A stretch of DNA of 64,000 bases from Malaya genurostris. Taxonomy: Eukaryota; Arthropoda; Insecta; Diptera; Culicidae. Made by a program: the position numbers and the translations under genes. Each line of letters starts with the position of its first letter. Within the stretch, counting starts at the first letter, position 1. Below, piece after piece: positions 11,525 to 24,219 of this stretch. The notes below the pieces were generated by a model, which saw only the letters and a program-made list of their open reading frames with translations, was not told the DNA's origin and ran no database searches. Where the stretch lies: assembly GCF_030247185.1 (NCBI RefSeq), contig NC_080572.1, positions 247,348,570-247,412,569 on the forward strand. The letters run 5' to 3'.

Positions 11525-13535
11525 TCAAGTGTTATTTTTTTGCAGTTGAAAAAGTCTTTACAAAAACTGTTTGCAATCAACTGGCGCATCTTTTGATGTA
11601 CAAAATCATTAGGGTGGCTCAGATATAGATTGCAATCTGGAATATTTCTTAATTGAATAATGTTTAGATTGCAATTTACTACGAAGTTGTAGGAAATCTT
11701 ATTTTGAGCAAATTATACTGGAAAAGCCACTTTCCTAACTCTTCATTCTATCCCATTTGTATCTCACAAACAAAAAAAAAGGCGTTCAGAATAGACAAAA
11801 TTTAGTTTTTGATAATAATTACGATACATTTAAGGGGCAATTTACAATCCTAATAAAAGGGCCATTGTTGCAAATCGCAAAACCAGTTTTCTTCGCTGTC
11901 GTTGAGCAGAAATTCAAAAGAGAAGCAGCAGTTTGTTCGGTACATTTTTCTAAATAAACTGATGTATATTTCTTAAAGAGTCATCAAGCAGTAGCGAAGA
12001 AAACTGCTTTAGCTTTAGCTGCTTTCCTATGATTGTAGATAGAACTTTAAAACTGCCATTCACTATTGTCTCATGCTTCCTTTTTCAAATTGTTACGCGA
12101 GAAATCGGTATTCTTATTTATCGTATTTAGAAGAATCGTCGTCGGAAGCGGCGGCCTCTTGCATACAAACCTGTAACCGCCTCGTTTGCCCGGTCTACTC
12201 AAAGCTAGGTTTCTTTGCTTTAGTTAAGTCCGAACGAGCGGTAGCGAGGTCGGACAGCATATGAACTAAAACGATGTGGCGTAGCCGCATTAATAGTTTT
12301 TCATTTTCACTTAATAAACGGAAAATACCACCTTCATTTGCCTGGTAGATACACCTATGCAATTGCTTTGATGCTTACTAGCTAATAGTCAACAAGTTTT
12401 CTTGGGAACTACTTTCTGAGGTTCATGAATCAATCTTTATTCAAGAGTACAACAATCAATCATTATTCAAGAAGTACAATGGTAAGTTAACAAAACGGGC
12501 GTTAACGCTATCATCTATCGTTTGTCTTTAGTTCAAATCAATTCTAATTACGATTTCAAGACGATTTTAGGATTCGGCGAAATGACCCTTTCGGCGAAAT
12601 GGCTTTCGGCGAAATGGCATTCGGCGAAGTGACCCATTCGGCGAAGTGACATTCGGCGAAATAACCCTTTCGGCGAAATGACTTTCGGCGAAACGGCTTT
12701 CGGCGAAATGGCTTTCGGCGAAATGACCCTGATCCGTTATATGGTATGAGTTATATGACTTTTTCGATTTATTTTAAGACAATTTAAATACTAATTTAAG
12801 TGATTCAAAAAAACAACACCCTCTCAGATTTCTCGTTAATCTTTTCTTATTTTATAAGCTTCCAGAAATCGTATAAGATTAATTTTTATCGATCTGGAAT
12901 GTTATTATGTCGAATATTGATATTTTGACTAATTTTTGATGAATTCATCACTTTTAAATGGTTGGTGGCGCAAATTGTGCGCAATAATGTGCTTGAAAAC
13001 GCTTCGGATGAAGCTTTTCTCATAAAACTGCTCATGAAAAGTTTGAACGAGAAAAGTTATTGTTTTAGAACCACCCTACTTATACTCCGAAAAATTAATG
13101 TAACTCGATCAAAAGAAAAGCTAGGAAAGTGGATTCTCCAGCAAAGTTTGCTCAAAATAAAATTTCCTACAACTTTGCAGTTAATCGCAATCTATTTGAA
13201 ATTCAATGCGCAATAATTAGCTTGACAATTCTTCGGAAGACGTAAAACTGCTCACCAAAAAAGTTTAAGAAGAAAAGTGATTTTTTAAGAACCACCCTAC
13301 TATTACTCCTAAAAATTGCTGTAACTCGGCCAAATCAAGAGCTACAAAAGTGTTCTTTTGCTTCCATCAATTTCTTACAACTTTGCAGTAAATTGCATTC
13401 AATTCAGAAAGATTCCGAATTTCAATTCAAGCATGGACCATCCTAATGACGTTTTACATCAAAAGATGCACCAGTTGATTGCAAACAACTTTAATGAAGA
13501 CATCATCTACAAAAAAAAATGCAGCGAAACTATTC
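11525..13535. repeat. Large imperfect inverted repeat (about 2 kb)
   Basis: The left arm 11560-11740 matches, in reverse complement, two right-arm blocks: 13430-13515 (ACATCAAAAGATGC.CCAGTT) and 13110-13180 (TTTGCTCAAAATAA.ATTTCC). The right arm is internally duplicated with a period of about 215 bp (12990-13200 and 13205-13410). No transposase frame was found. The centre holds the minisatellite at 12573-12729. Confidence 0.6.
12573..12729 (+). repeat. TTCGGCGAA minisatellite, 10 units
   Basis: Ten head-to-tail units of 15-17 bp, each built on TTCGGCGAA followed by ATG.C or GTGAC. TTCG and CGAA are complementary, so each unit is a near-palindrome around a central G. Confidence 0.9.
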
Positions 13536-13879
13536 GTATCACACTATTATTTATAATTTTCTATTTAAATATTTCCGGCAAGAATTCGTCAGATCAGGTT
13601 CAAAAATACAGTATTCAAATATTGTCAAAGCATAAAAATATGTTTCATATTTCGCAAAAAAAATATTATGGAGTATGTTCCCAAAAAAAGAAAACGATAT
13701 CCATTTTGGTATATATGACCACTATATCCGGAATCGAAAACTGGGAACAAGGATAGCCGGAATCGGTTTGTTTGGTTGTCTACTGATTATTGCTACCGAT
13801 TGGAATAGTTTCGAGGCCAGTTTAGAATTTTCATTTTATGTTTTGTTTCGTCACTTAAGCGACGGTATCAAATTTTAAT

Positions 13880-15185
13880 TACACTTTACCCTATAATTCC
13901 GCAACCGCAAGTCGCATCCAGATGAAATTTTGAAGTTTTATATAGGACTATGAGATTTTTCACTTGAATCTGGTCAAATCGGTCGCGCCACCTCTAAAAA
14001 AAGTGAGGCAATAATTTGAAATAGTAATTTTTACACGAATCGCACAGTAATTACTGAACAGGAAGCCGGATCAACATGAATCTACGTTTGTGAGAATCGT
14101 CGTTTTTTTTGCATATATCATCCTATAAATCCGGAACCAGAAGTCGGATTCGAATAAAATTCAGGAACTTTATACGTGATTACAAGATGTAATATGAGCC
14201 TTCAAGAATAAATCTCCTCACACATCCCAGACCATGTAATATGAATATTTAAGACTAAATCTTTCACACACCCCAGACCACACGCACTTAACAGAAAACC
14301 CGTAAAAGCATAAAATAAAAACATTACCTACATGAAGCCAACTAAAATATCAGCACTTGCACTTTCCGATGACCCAGCGAAAAACGCCGTGGTCATAAAA
14401 TTCGGAAACAAGGAAGCATAAAGTTTCAAGTTATGTCATCGAAAAAACAGAACACAAAAACATCACAGCCTGTGTCGCTTCTCCCTTCTGCACGTACCTC
14501 ATGTCCCACAATCGAAGAAGCTTTACTCACTCTCTTACCCACAAAATATACAATGGCCGACACAATACAACGAGTCCCATTGGTTAAACCCGATTTATAT
14601 TGCGCGTTCTAGCTCCTCCTCCCGGATTCTCAGGATCCTAATTGTAATAACTAGGGTAACAGAGGTATTTTGGCCACCTCATATTTTTTGGCCCACCTAA
14701 CAAACTTTGTGGATTCAATCGATCTTAGGTAACCCGTGTTGCATCAGTTTGAAACTAATAACATTAAATTACCTATTGCGGAAGGATTTTTCAAAGATAT
14801 TAAAACATTTGGTGGATATTTTTACAAAGTGGGCCAAAATAAAATCGATCCTAAAGTGGGCCAAAATACCTCTGCTACCCTAATTAGCTAAGCTAGGACA
14901 GAATGGGCTATATAAGTAAACGAATTTATAAAAATACAGTTAATCTTTATCTTGGAAGTTACATCAACCCATGTTTTAATCAATTCTCAAAGACCTATTA
15001 TTTGAATCGAAGTTCATTTCCGAAAAAAGTGAGTGCAAAAAAATGTTTCATACATACATACACATACATGTACATACACACACATACAGACATTTTTCGT
15101 ACTCGACGAACTGATTCGAATGGTACATAACACTAGGCTTTCCGGGCCTCGGTTCGAAAGTCGGTTTTTACAGTGATACACCAGA
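13880..15185 (+). repeat. GGAAGTCGGATCC-type interspersed repeat, copy 3, interrupted
   Basis: Subrepeat units are visible at 13885-14190 ('CCGGAACCAGAAGTCGGATT') and again at 14935-15180, ending in the TTCCGGGCCTCGG and AAAGTCGGTTTTTACAGTG blocks. The intervening 14200-14890 is foreign and includes a MITE. Confidence 0.6.
14654..14880. mobile_element. MITE, TA-flanked, 227 bp
   Basis: The termini are GGGTAACAGAGGTATTTTGG on the left and, reading inward from the right, GGGTAGCAGAGGTATTTTGG, a nearly perfect inverted repeat of about 24 bp. TA flanks both ends (14652-14653, 14881-14882). No coding capacity. TA duplication points to Tc1/mariner or pogo mobilisation. Confidence 0.85.
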
Positions 15186-15189
15186 AGTC

Positions 15190-15736
15190 AGGATTCACAG
15201 CTATATTTTTGCCGCTGGACGCCACACGGCCCCTAGACTGGATCTGCCTGAAGATAATTGGTAGGGGAAACCAGAACGAGAATGGCCACTCGCACAAACA
15301 CTAAATGTCATATCTCATCTGCTTAGCCCTCTATACGTGGGCCCGAGCATGAGCTACAATTGGTTTTTATTCAATTGACATGCCGTTCATTCAGTTGAGC
15401 CTCAGTAGTCAGTGTCGGTATATTTTCGTCAAAAGTAAAATTTTCTTGTTCCAGAATTTTTAGGTTGTAGAATATATTCCCATGAACAAATCATATTTGG
15501 TAAGAGTTTTAAGCTAATTACGAAGATCTGAATCGAAAGGTATTAGTTGTTTTCATGATAAAATAATTTTTTGTTTGTGTTATGACTTTGCAAAATCGAA
15601 ACGAATCGGTGGTTCGGCCACTTTTTGGTGTGGCGAAAAGTGACCACTTGACTCGGTCTGAGTTGTAAATATATTGTTAACTTGCTAATCTTATGAATCT
15701 CAACACTGTTTTCGAGTACGTAAGAGAGAGTGTTCG
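15190..15736. other. Unassigned stretch
   Basis: 15215-15260 is similar to 1425-1455 ('CACACGG' and 'CTAG.CTGG'). Nothing else recognised. Confidence 0.3.
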
Positions 15737-16622
15737 GTTAGCGGCACCATTTTCTTTTAAGCTTATAATTTCTGACTAAGTGCACATTAGGCGGACATCT
15801 ATACATCAATGGGAAGCTTAAAGTTCCTAGCTAACAACTGATTAAGAAACTAAATTGATTCAATCGATTGAAAATTGAAAAAGTTTAATTGTCAATTTAG
15901 TAAAGTGATAAATTTGGCCATTTCAAAAAGGTGTTCGGTTACCGGCACCCTAAGAAATTTCACTAAAAATGGAAAAAATTATATGTAAAAACTGCAGTTA
16001 TTCAAAAAAAAACAGATTTTTTTCTTTTTGGAAGTGTTTTGGACAAAGGTCTTCATTGTCTGATGGTGACTTCACCTTGGCTCTCTTGGTCGATGATTTG
16101 AATGGTGTTGATTTGGCCGTCTTCCACGTTTTTTCTTAGCCGGTGCATCTGCTGTATGAGCAGCTAGATGTTTGACCAACACTTTGGCTTGCTTTGTCTC
16201 GACAGCAGCCTGCATATCGCTAACAATTTTTCACGATTTGTCGAAAAAATGGGGTGCCGGTAACCGAGATCGGTAGACATTTTGAAAATGACAAAACAAA
16301 ACTTTGGTTGCGAAAATTTTCATAGCATCCGGTATTAAATCTCGAAATAGATCGATTTCACCTCATAAATATTCAATCCACTCACCTTTTCGATTGATGC
16401 CTTTCAATTTATGCCACTATAAAAAAAGTCATAAAAAGCTTTTGTGCTGATTTTCACGCAATTAATATTTGTTTTGAACGCAGCAAAAAGTACAAACGTC
16501 TGCTTGCTTTAATATTCGGCACAAAAAGAGCGTGCTGCTATTACACATACATTACATTTGTCGGAATGACGCTATCTGCTTTCTGTCAAAAGTTACTGTG
16601 GGGTGTCGGCAACCGAACACTG
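15737..16622. mobile_element. Nested pogo-like elements sharing GTTCGGTTACCGGCACC ends
   Basis: An outer inverted pair (GTGTTCGGTTAGCGGCACC at 15739; its counterpart at 16602-16622) encloses an inner pair (GTGTTCGGTTACCGGCACC at 15929; counterpart at 16255-16272). The inner element carries a minus-strand basic reading frame at about 16225-16065 with one frameshift ('KKTWKTAKSTPFKSSTKRAK'). Assignment to pogo/Tigger is inferred only from the end motif style and the basic tail. Confidence 0.4.
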
Positions 16623-16739
16623 CCGGCAACCGAAAATCTTCCCCTACCAACAAAATTAGCCCAAAATTCTCAAATCTCGGGCATAGTCTATACGATATTC
16701 CCGACGACGCGTGTAAGTTTCTAACCGTTTCTATGTCAA

Positions 16740-16900
16740 ATTCGGCATCGGCAGCATAAAAACTGAGCGAAGATTCCGATCCGTCGAATGATTTGGACAA
16801 ATGCTGTGTTTACTGGGACAAATTACTCAATAATAAGCGCTGCAAAGTTTGCATTAAATGCTTCCACAGAGCTCACCCGGATTGGGCACTCAAGCGATAA
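16740..16900 (+). pseudogene. Zinc-finger-like C-terminal fragment, unassigned
   Basis: A frame ending at a TAA near 16900 reads SEDSDPSNDLDKCCVYWDKL followed by …NKRCKVCIKCFHRAHPDWA. The Cys/His arrangement resembles the small zinc finger that ends many pogo- or PHD-bearing insect transposon proteins. A stop at 16757 separates it from upstream sequence in the same frame. No family can be named with certainty. Confidence 0.3.
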
Positions 16901-19220
16901 ACTGCTTTCCTGAGCCAGACAGTGAAGTGAAGATTATCAGTGAAACGTTTTTATTATCAAGTTAAATTTTGTCATACTTTGCATTTTATTGCACATATAT
17001 TTTTCTCATCTTTGACGAAATTAGTAGTTTAAGATGAAATTATACTTTTCATGTACGAAACTGTTGTAAGATATCAATAAGGCCGAAAAATATCATTCAC
17101 ACACAATATTTGGCCATGTCTGATTGTTTCCTGCGCCAAAATGTGACTGACCATTTTCGCCCTACCCATTTCGAGATTTTCGATTCCGAGGTTGGTGCAC
17201 TCCGAGCCAGATAAGTGGGAATATGTACCTCAAATCAAATGCGTTTTGTAACTGAATGTTGTAGCCTTCGAACAACATACAATATTCCTAGAGAAATTAT
17301 TTTCCACACTATATTTGCGCAAGACCAGTCTTAGTAGACACCCGCCCTTTCATTTACCACGGGTTGACAAAATATAAATGTACAAATTCTAATAGCAAAA
17401 ATCAGAAATTATATTACAAAAGACAACGATTCACTTAATATTGACTCTAATCCGAGCTATTGTTCCGATGAAACTGTGCTGATATTTCGCAAGCTAATGC
17501 ACGGACACCTTTTATATCAAAGTCATTTTCCGAAAAAAGATTTTATTTGTCCTTGTCATTTTTGACGTGCTTTTAATCGGCTTTAAATACACACAAAAAG
17601 CATCGTTTGAAGGAATGATGACTATGATGGATCCTCCGTCATGCCGCCCGACTGGGTTCGTTTTGCAACCTTCGCGGGTAAGATTAAAATATTTTGCTGG
17701 CCCAAGGCTGATCCCAACAAAAAAAAACAAAATACAAAGTTCGTTCGGCGGTCCCAATCAAAATACACCACCATATTTCTGCCATGTCTAATGTATTTTT
17801 TCCATGTTTAGACATTTCATAGTCAACTGACAAGAAGGAAATTGTTTTTGAAGAAATGATACTTCGCACGCTGTCTCAACAAATCGAATCCATCACACAG
17901 ACACGTGCTGGAATGAATCTCTATTTTTATCCTGAACCTCCTTCCTCAAAAATTTTGCTCGGTACGTGAGAAACCCATGACCATCAGCTAGCTCTAGTAG
18001 ATTACCGTACGCTAGGGGGTTTTTTGACACGTTCATTGTCGAAAATTATATATTTTTTTCTTTTACTGACCTTTATTTTATGTGCACAAACTTTCGATAA
18101 TTATATTTTTCTCTGAAATTTAGAATAGTCCTGTTCACGTGTGCAAAGACGCTATCGGTCCAAAACGTGTCAGACTCAATGTCACCAAAAAAGCTGTAGC
18201 TCGTATAACACATATTCATGTTTTTCAACTAATACATAAGCAATGTGATAATTTATCAGTGCCTTGAAACATGTGTAATTTTTTTCCTAGGAAGCTGAAA
18301 ACATATTTTGCTAAGAAATGTAAAAAGAAAACTCTGGTTTTGTTTTTCAATGCTATTTCACAGAGCTTAATCAGATGTCGTCTCAGCATCAACAAAAATG
18401 ATAAGAATATAGCAATTTTGGCTAGCACGTGCCAAAGCTAAAGCCGATACCCGTGTCTGGCAAGTGACATTCGCTCGAGGCATCGTCGTAGCAGTGACGA
18501 ATGTCGAGAATTTCGCTTTCCAGTCAGGTCAGGCACCAATGTCACTCTGTTGGTTAGAAGCGTTCCTCGATGAGAGATGGTATAATTTTAGTACTTCTCA
18601 TCGCTGAGGTGCTTACTGAACTCATCATGGGTGTCGTGTATTATTTCCGTTGACATCTTCAATTCAACGCGGCTCATACTCGGTCCGGTGAAGTAACTCG
18701 TACTTGTGTGGCATCAGTTGGTACATACCAACGCTTCATGAACTAGCAGTTAAACTGACATGTCCTATTGACGCCGGTCATCCATAAATCAAAACCAAAT
18801 ATGGCATAAGCCGCAAGCCGACACGTATCCGTTGAATCAGACCAAGCGTGCGATATTGATGATATGAATTCAACCGAGGAAACGAAAATCTGTGTCCGGC
18901 GGTGGTACACAGGGCAAGAAGTCAACAGCAAGATTTCGATTGCGGTAAACTCTTTTCGCATGTCTGCACTGAGGTCGAAGAGAAGTGCTAGTTTATTAAA
19001 TTCCTTTCGAGTTTTTGGCTCTTAAAATTTCGAAGGGTTAGGAAAAATTCTGATCGATGTTATCTTCTTGAACCATCAAAGTGTCACCAAACGAGTTCCG
19101 TTATTCACATAGGATTATTACGCACTGCTTTCCGCACGAAAATCTGTATTGCTATTAGCAGTCAAACACAACCAAGATTCAGAAGAGAAGGAAATTGAAA
19201 CACAATAAATACTAAAGACG
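16901..19220. other. Stretch without a recognised gene
   Basis: Contains only short frames. The 72-codon minus frame at 18743-18961 has no recognisable domain. No element termini identified. Confidence 0.3.
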
Positions 19221-19575
19221 GCAAGGTGTGGGAATTCCAATCCGCTGCGGAAAGCGACAAACTCGGCGAACACAAACAGACCAGGTTAGTCTGACAAGGT
19301 CTATCGTATCATCATCGTATTACGGCGGACCGGGGAAGAAAGTAAAAGAAACACATTTCTCTGATCCGGTGGCGTTAATGGACTTGTGCTGTTGCCACCA
19401 GTTGATACCAGCCCAGCTGCTTTGGCCGGTTTCGAGGACGCGACGGAAGCAGGACTACGCTTCGCAACGCACTGGGAGCTCACCCCTCTTTATGAGGATG
19501 AAATGCGTCGTAAATATTTCAGCTCTCGCTGGAGCTCCCCCGGATCCGCCTGGCCGATACTGATGATTTAATCAA
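19221..19575. other. GC-richer island with open frames on both strands
   Basis: Composition is clearly GC-richer than the surroundings. Open frames exist on plus (19228-19563, 111 codons) and minus (19301-19483). None has a domain I recognise, so coding strand and identity stay open. A degraded retroelement exon or host exon are both possible. Confidence 0.25.
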
Positions 19576-20059
19576 CCGAGCTGAGGGAAAATCCTGCTGT
19601 GTTTGAGGTGGGATTTAAACAAACATTCACTTCTTCCGAGTGGTAATTGGGGCAGTGCTATGATCGGTTTAACTTTCGAATAGCCTCTTCTTAATTGAGC
19701 TCTGGTACATGCGAAACGTGTTTGTTTTGGAGTTTTTTTTGTTCAGTTCGGTCTTATGTACTCGAATGATGTACTAGAAAGACAAAACGAGGACCTTCGA
19801 TGATATGTGGTTATTTTAACTTTTCGAGTATCTACATGAGATACCTGTGAAACAAATCGTTCCCTGTGGATACATACCCGATTAAAATGAGTTTGTTCAG
19901 AGGGAAACATTTCATGGAAAGGCTTTCTATAGATTATCTACACTGAATTTATCATCTGCTTTGTTGAATTTAGGCTTAGGTAATAAAAGTTACAAGCAGA
20001 AGCGTGCACTAGAGTTGCTAAAGCAACATTGTTAAACCACTGATTGGGTTCTAAGGGAA

Positions 20060-20340
20060 ACCCAGAAAAAAATTTAAATTTTATAGGTGGCATAATTCTA
20101 CAACGATACAATTCATAACTACTTAACTTTTCAAATGACGTAATATCCAATTCGTACAAAGTTTTACTCCGAGTGTAATTTGCACTCGGCTACCAAGTAC
20201 CGCTGTATGTATTTATATGCATCTTTTATCCATTAAGCAGATATGTGCTTCTGTGGCTCAATCGATTAACTGGTGTGCGTTGTGATCTAATGTTTCTCGG
20301 TTCAAGTCGCGCTGTTGCTATCGATCTTTTGTTTTGTCCG
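20060..20340 (+). mobile_element. tRNA-containing TIR element, copy 1 (right end missing)
   Basis: The left end is related to the right ends of the copies at 48394 and 52706 ('ATAATTCTACAACGATACAA', 'CTACTTAACTT.TCAAATGA'). The internal tRNA-like part at 20245-20325 has A-box TGTGGCTCAATCGATTA and B-box GGTTCAAGTC. It is cut off on the right by copy 4 of the subrepeat family at about 20341. Confidence 0.7.
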
Positions 20341-20860
20341 GCTATACTATACAATCACTGCGAAAACCGACTTTTGAACCGAGGCTCGGAGGGCCGAATG
20401 TCATATACCATTCGACTCAGCTCGAGCTGAGCAAATGTCTGTGTGTGTGCGTGTGACAAATATTGTCACTCACTTTTCTCGGAGATGGCGTAACCGATTT
20501 TTATAAACTTAGATTCAAAGGAAAGGCCTCACCCATATAAAGTTTCTTAATTTCATTTGAATCTGACTTCCGGTTCAAGAATCACAGGGTGATATGCACA
20601 AAAAAGGTGAAAATAATATCACTCACTTTTCTCGGAGATGGCTAAACCGATTTTCACAAACTTAGATTCAAATGAAAGGTCTCCGGTCCCATACAATTTT
20701 CCTGAATTTCATTTGGATCCGACTTTCGGTTCAGGAATTACAGGTTGATATGCACAAAAAATGTAAAAGTAATGCATTAAAAATGTGAAAAAAATGTCAC
20801 TCACTTTTCACACCAAAAATGTGAAAATAATGCATGAAAACGTGATTAATCCACCTAGCA
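20341..20860 (-). repeat. GGAAGTCGGATCC-type interspersed repeat, copy 4
   Basis: Reads on minus: AAGTCGGTTTTCGCAGTG end, GGCCCTCCGAGCC block, CA-rich tract and at least two subrepeat units ('TCACTCACTTTTCTCGGAGA' on plus at 20467 and 20623). Confidence 0.65.
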
Positions 20861-21900
20861 GTGAGATGATACCTTTTTTATCCATCCGCATGTGTTTTTG
20901 CATGGATATTCTACAGTGTTTAAGTCTCATGACATTATTTTAATTATCGTTGTTTTAAACGGCAAATTGAGATTTTAATCACTCATTACCCTGTAATATC
21001 GAAAATCGTATCGAATTTCAATCTTAACGTGTGATTGATTGAATATTTCATGAGATGTCCAAGTAAGTTCCACTTTAGAGTTTTTCATCATTATTTTTGG
21101 TACTTCCAGAGTCGGTATTCAGGAACTAGCACAACCAAAACTGATTCGTAAGGCCATAAATGAATACACCAACTAATTAACATCATCTATATCGGCATGA
21201 ATTTTAAAAACTCATCATCCCGTAATTCCAGAATCGGATATCAATCTTATATGGGACCATAGGTCCTTTAATTTGAATTTTTGTTTTTGAAGTTCGATTT
21301 GGTCTTTCTGAGAATGTGATTGAGCTTTGAGAAACGATTCGATACTAGAACCGGAATTATAAATTCGATGTAGCCGAAATCAGTTAAATTTGCCTGAGGA
21401 GTGTGTAAACATCTTTGAGAAATTGTAGTGCGAATTAAATTTTTGGGTACCTTCCAAATGGAAAACTGAATATCGCTTAAACTGAAATAAATTTATTTGA
21501 TAATCGACTATCCAAATCTGCCAACCCGATAAACCTGATTAATTTATGTGAAATGGATATTTTAATACTAATCACCCTGTATCTCTTAAACCGGAAGTCG
21601 AATCTGACTAAAAGTAGATGGTTCTTAGATTTCATTTGAATCTTAGATCGGTTCAGCCATCTACGAGAAAAATGAGTTGCATTATGTTTATTTCGTTTCA
21701 CATATCATCCTGTGGTTCCGCAATCAGAAGTCGGATCCAAACGTCATTCAGGAACCTTGTTTGGGAGTATACTACTTTTCATATTAATCTGAGTTTTTAG
21801 AAAATGGTTTAACCATCTCTGAGAAAATCGAGTGAAATTATTTGTCACACACGCATTTGCTGATCTCGACGAACTGAGTCGAATGGTATATGTGAGTTAT
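20861..21900 (+). repeat. GGAAGTCGGATCC-type interspersed repeat, copy 5
   Basis: Begins 'CCACCTAGCAGTGAGATGAT' (20850) and is a close relative of 61795-62770 over most of its length, including 'GTACTTCC' and 'GAATCGGAT' blocks. It ends near 21895 with the TCGACGAACTGAGTCGAATG block. Confidence 0.65.
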
Positions 21901-22009
21901 CTTCTTGCAGCATTTATTGCTGTAAGTAGTTAAAATCAAAATAAGTATGGAATTACTTTCAACTTGAAAATACCGCCATCATCTAGTTTACATGTCATAC
22001 TTGAACGAT

Positions 22010-22690
22010 TATGTTGCCAAAAACGAACCGTGCTAAAATCGGTCCGAGGCAAAATGCCATGAAAAATGAAGCTGTACACAGTCTTTTTGGTACATAGAAA
22101 CAATTGTATGTAACATTATAGAAAATCGTGTTTCATTTGGCTCCGAAACAGCGCTTTATCATCAAACGCGTAAAACTCCTACTACTGGAATAAGGCGAAA
22201 AGTTGTTTACACAAAAATATCGATATCTCCGTTAAAAATGGACGGATTTTGACAATCTATGGCTTGTTGGACAGCTATTACCGTGCGGAATCTAAGTCTA
22301 AAAACACATTCATGGTCAGTTGTGACAGATATTGTAAAAAACTGAAAATTTTGACATAAAACTTCGTATAACTCAAAAAGTAAACATCCGATCTCAAAAA
22401 TTTCAATAGCGTTCAGGGTGACGGGAAGACCTTTCATTTGCGACTAGTTTGATCGAAATCGGTCCATCCATCTCTGAGATCTCGACCTCTTTGTTGACAA
22501 CACACATACAGACACACACACATACACACACACGGACATTTGCTCAGTTCGTCGACCTGAATCGATTGGTATAGAACACTCGGCCCTCCGGGCCTCGGAA
22601 AATTTTTCGAAAGTTTGAGCGAATTCTATACCTTTTTTTATATTTATAAAAAAAGGTAAAAATGTGAAAATAATGTCACTCACTTTTCTC
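22010..22690 (+). repeat. Related interspersed repeat ending in CA-rich tract and GGCCCTCCGG block
   Basis: Contains 'GATCGAAATCGGTCCATCC', then a CA-rich tract (22500-22535), 'GCTCAGTTCGTCGACCTG' and 'CGGCCCTCCGGGCCTCGG'. It shares its right end with the subrepeat family, but the body is different. Confidence 0.45.
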
Positions 22691-22699
22691 GGAGATGGA

Positions 22700-23250
22700 A
22701 TTTCTTAAGATGCCATAAGAATATCACAATTTTCATTTGGATCAAACCCCTGGTTCCGGAGATAGATAGGGTGCTCCGTATGGGAACGTCAATTTCAGGA
22801 ATACTTTGTTCATGAGGTACCATGAGCCAATATAAAGGCTAGTGATTTTCTCTAGTTTGCAGACCACGAAACTCTGTAACCAAATAAACCACTGATAGTC
22901 CCATATATGATTTGGTGAATTTTATCCAAGTACTACTACCGATATATTTTTTTTTAATTCAAATCGTCATAAAGGATCGTAAAAAATGTGTAGGTCATAT
23001 TAGTGCACCCGGGTAGAAGTAAATGGCAAACAAAGATCAAAATAATAACAAATCTCTTGTCTTGACGTTTATGTGCCTTGATATTTTCGTGATATTTCAT
23101 CTAGAGAATCAAGAAATTTTGCAATATCTGTTTAGCATCAAAATTAGTTATTATATCTTATTTCGTTATTGATGAGTTATTCCAATTTCATTAAGTACAA
23201 TTGATCCAGTAGTTCTATCTTCAAAAAAAATACAATTGAATAAACTGCAT
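22700..23250. other. Unassigned AT-rich stretch
   Basis: No gene or clear repeat edge recognised. Confidence 0.3.
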
Positions 23251-23259
23251 CAGAATCAG

Positions 23260-23280
23260 AGCTGAGCTGAGCTGAGCTGA
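23260..23280 (+). repeat. GAGCT pentamer run
   Basis: Four tandem AGCTG units. Confidence 0.85.
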
Positions 23281-23384
23281 AGTAGATCGCCCGTAGTTGC
23301 ACTTCGTGATTGGCCGAATGCGTGGAAATGTACAATGAACCAAGAAAATGAAGCTTGAGAGAAGCAAATCATTTTCACTGTACA

Positions 23385-23760
23385 TACCCACTCACTCCTA
23401 ACTTTTTATTAAATGATCAATAACTACGACGGCTACGACCGAAGGCTGTGCTACTGAAGGAAAGGAAGGAATGTTAGTCCGATACTCGTTGTTTCTAGAG
23501 ACCGCGGGTACCACAAATAGGAGATTTGTTAGTAGGGAGGGAAAGAGATCCGGATATGTTTTGGTAAACAATATGATCTCACCAAAACCTGTTTTTCGAT
23601 ACTCAGGAGAAATATAATAAGTAAGAAAAATATAAAATATCTCCAAGGAACGATCTCACCAGTATCCTTGTTCTTCCACTCGCTCTGCTGTCAACAACGC
23701 GAAATGAAACTCGACCACTGAAAGAATAAAATAAAAACACTCGCGAATGGGTCCTTTGCA
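23385..23760 (+). repeat. Repeat related to the insert at 236-1510
   Basis: 23400-23570 resembles 380-545: 'ATGATCAATAACTACGACGG' aligns with GATCAATACCGACGCCGG, and both continue with GGAAAGGA.TGTTAGT and GGTAAAC-type blocks. Boundaries are not fixed. Confidence 0.4.
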
Positions 23761-24219
23761 GAACAAACCCTAAACTTTCAGTCTGACTGACACGATCGAC
23801 TTATTAACTTTCACACATTCCATAGGAATCCGAAAATACCGACAATGACATGCAGACGGCGCTTCGATCGGTTAACAGGTTAACATCGTTGAATTTTAGG
23901 GCGGCGAAATCACATTTTCCACCGCTTGAGCATCTTTAGTTTCGCGGATCAATATTATTCAATAAATAGCACTCTCACTACTAAACACATACTTGTCACA
24001 CCTGCACTTTCACTCAAAGTAACTATTTCAACCAAATTTTTAACTATACGTATAAAAAAACACATTGGAATTATACTTTTTTGAGAGCAGCACCAGGACA
24101 CCGAATCGCACTCCCAGTGATGCCAACTTTCCTCGCTATACAGGTTTCGGTATCAGGCTCCGGAAGTAGCGGTCTAAAATTCCAAAATAGGTTAAGAACG
24201 TGGATGGAGAAGTAATTCG

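Noticed and set aside
12190..12285. GC-rich GTCCGA…TCGGAC hairpin as an RNA gene
   Set aside because: Only a short stem, no other signature, and it lies within a repeat-like region.
12573..12729. CRISPR array
   Set aside because: Units are contiguous without unique spacers, and the sequence is eukaryotic; it is a minisatellite.
20245..20325. Functional tRNA gene
   Set aside because: Only A-box and B-box-like words are preserved. It is repeated in three copies of a transposable element, and no cloverleaf closes well.
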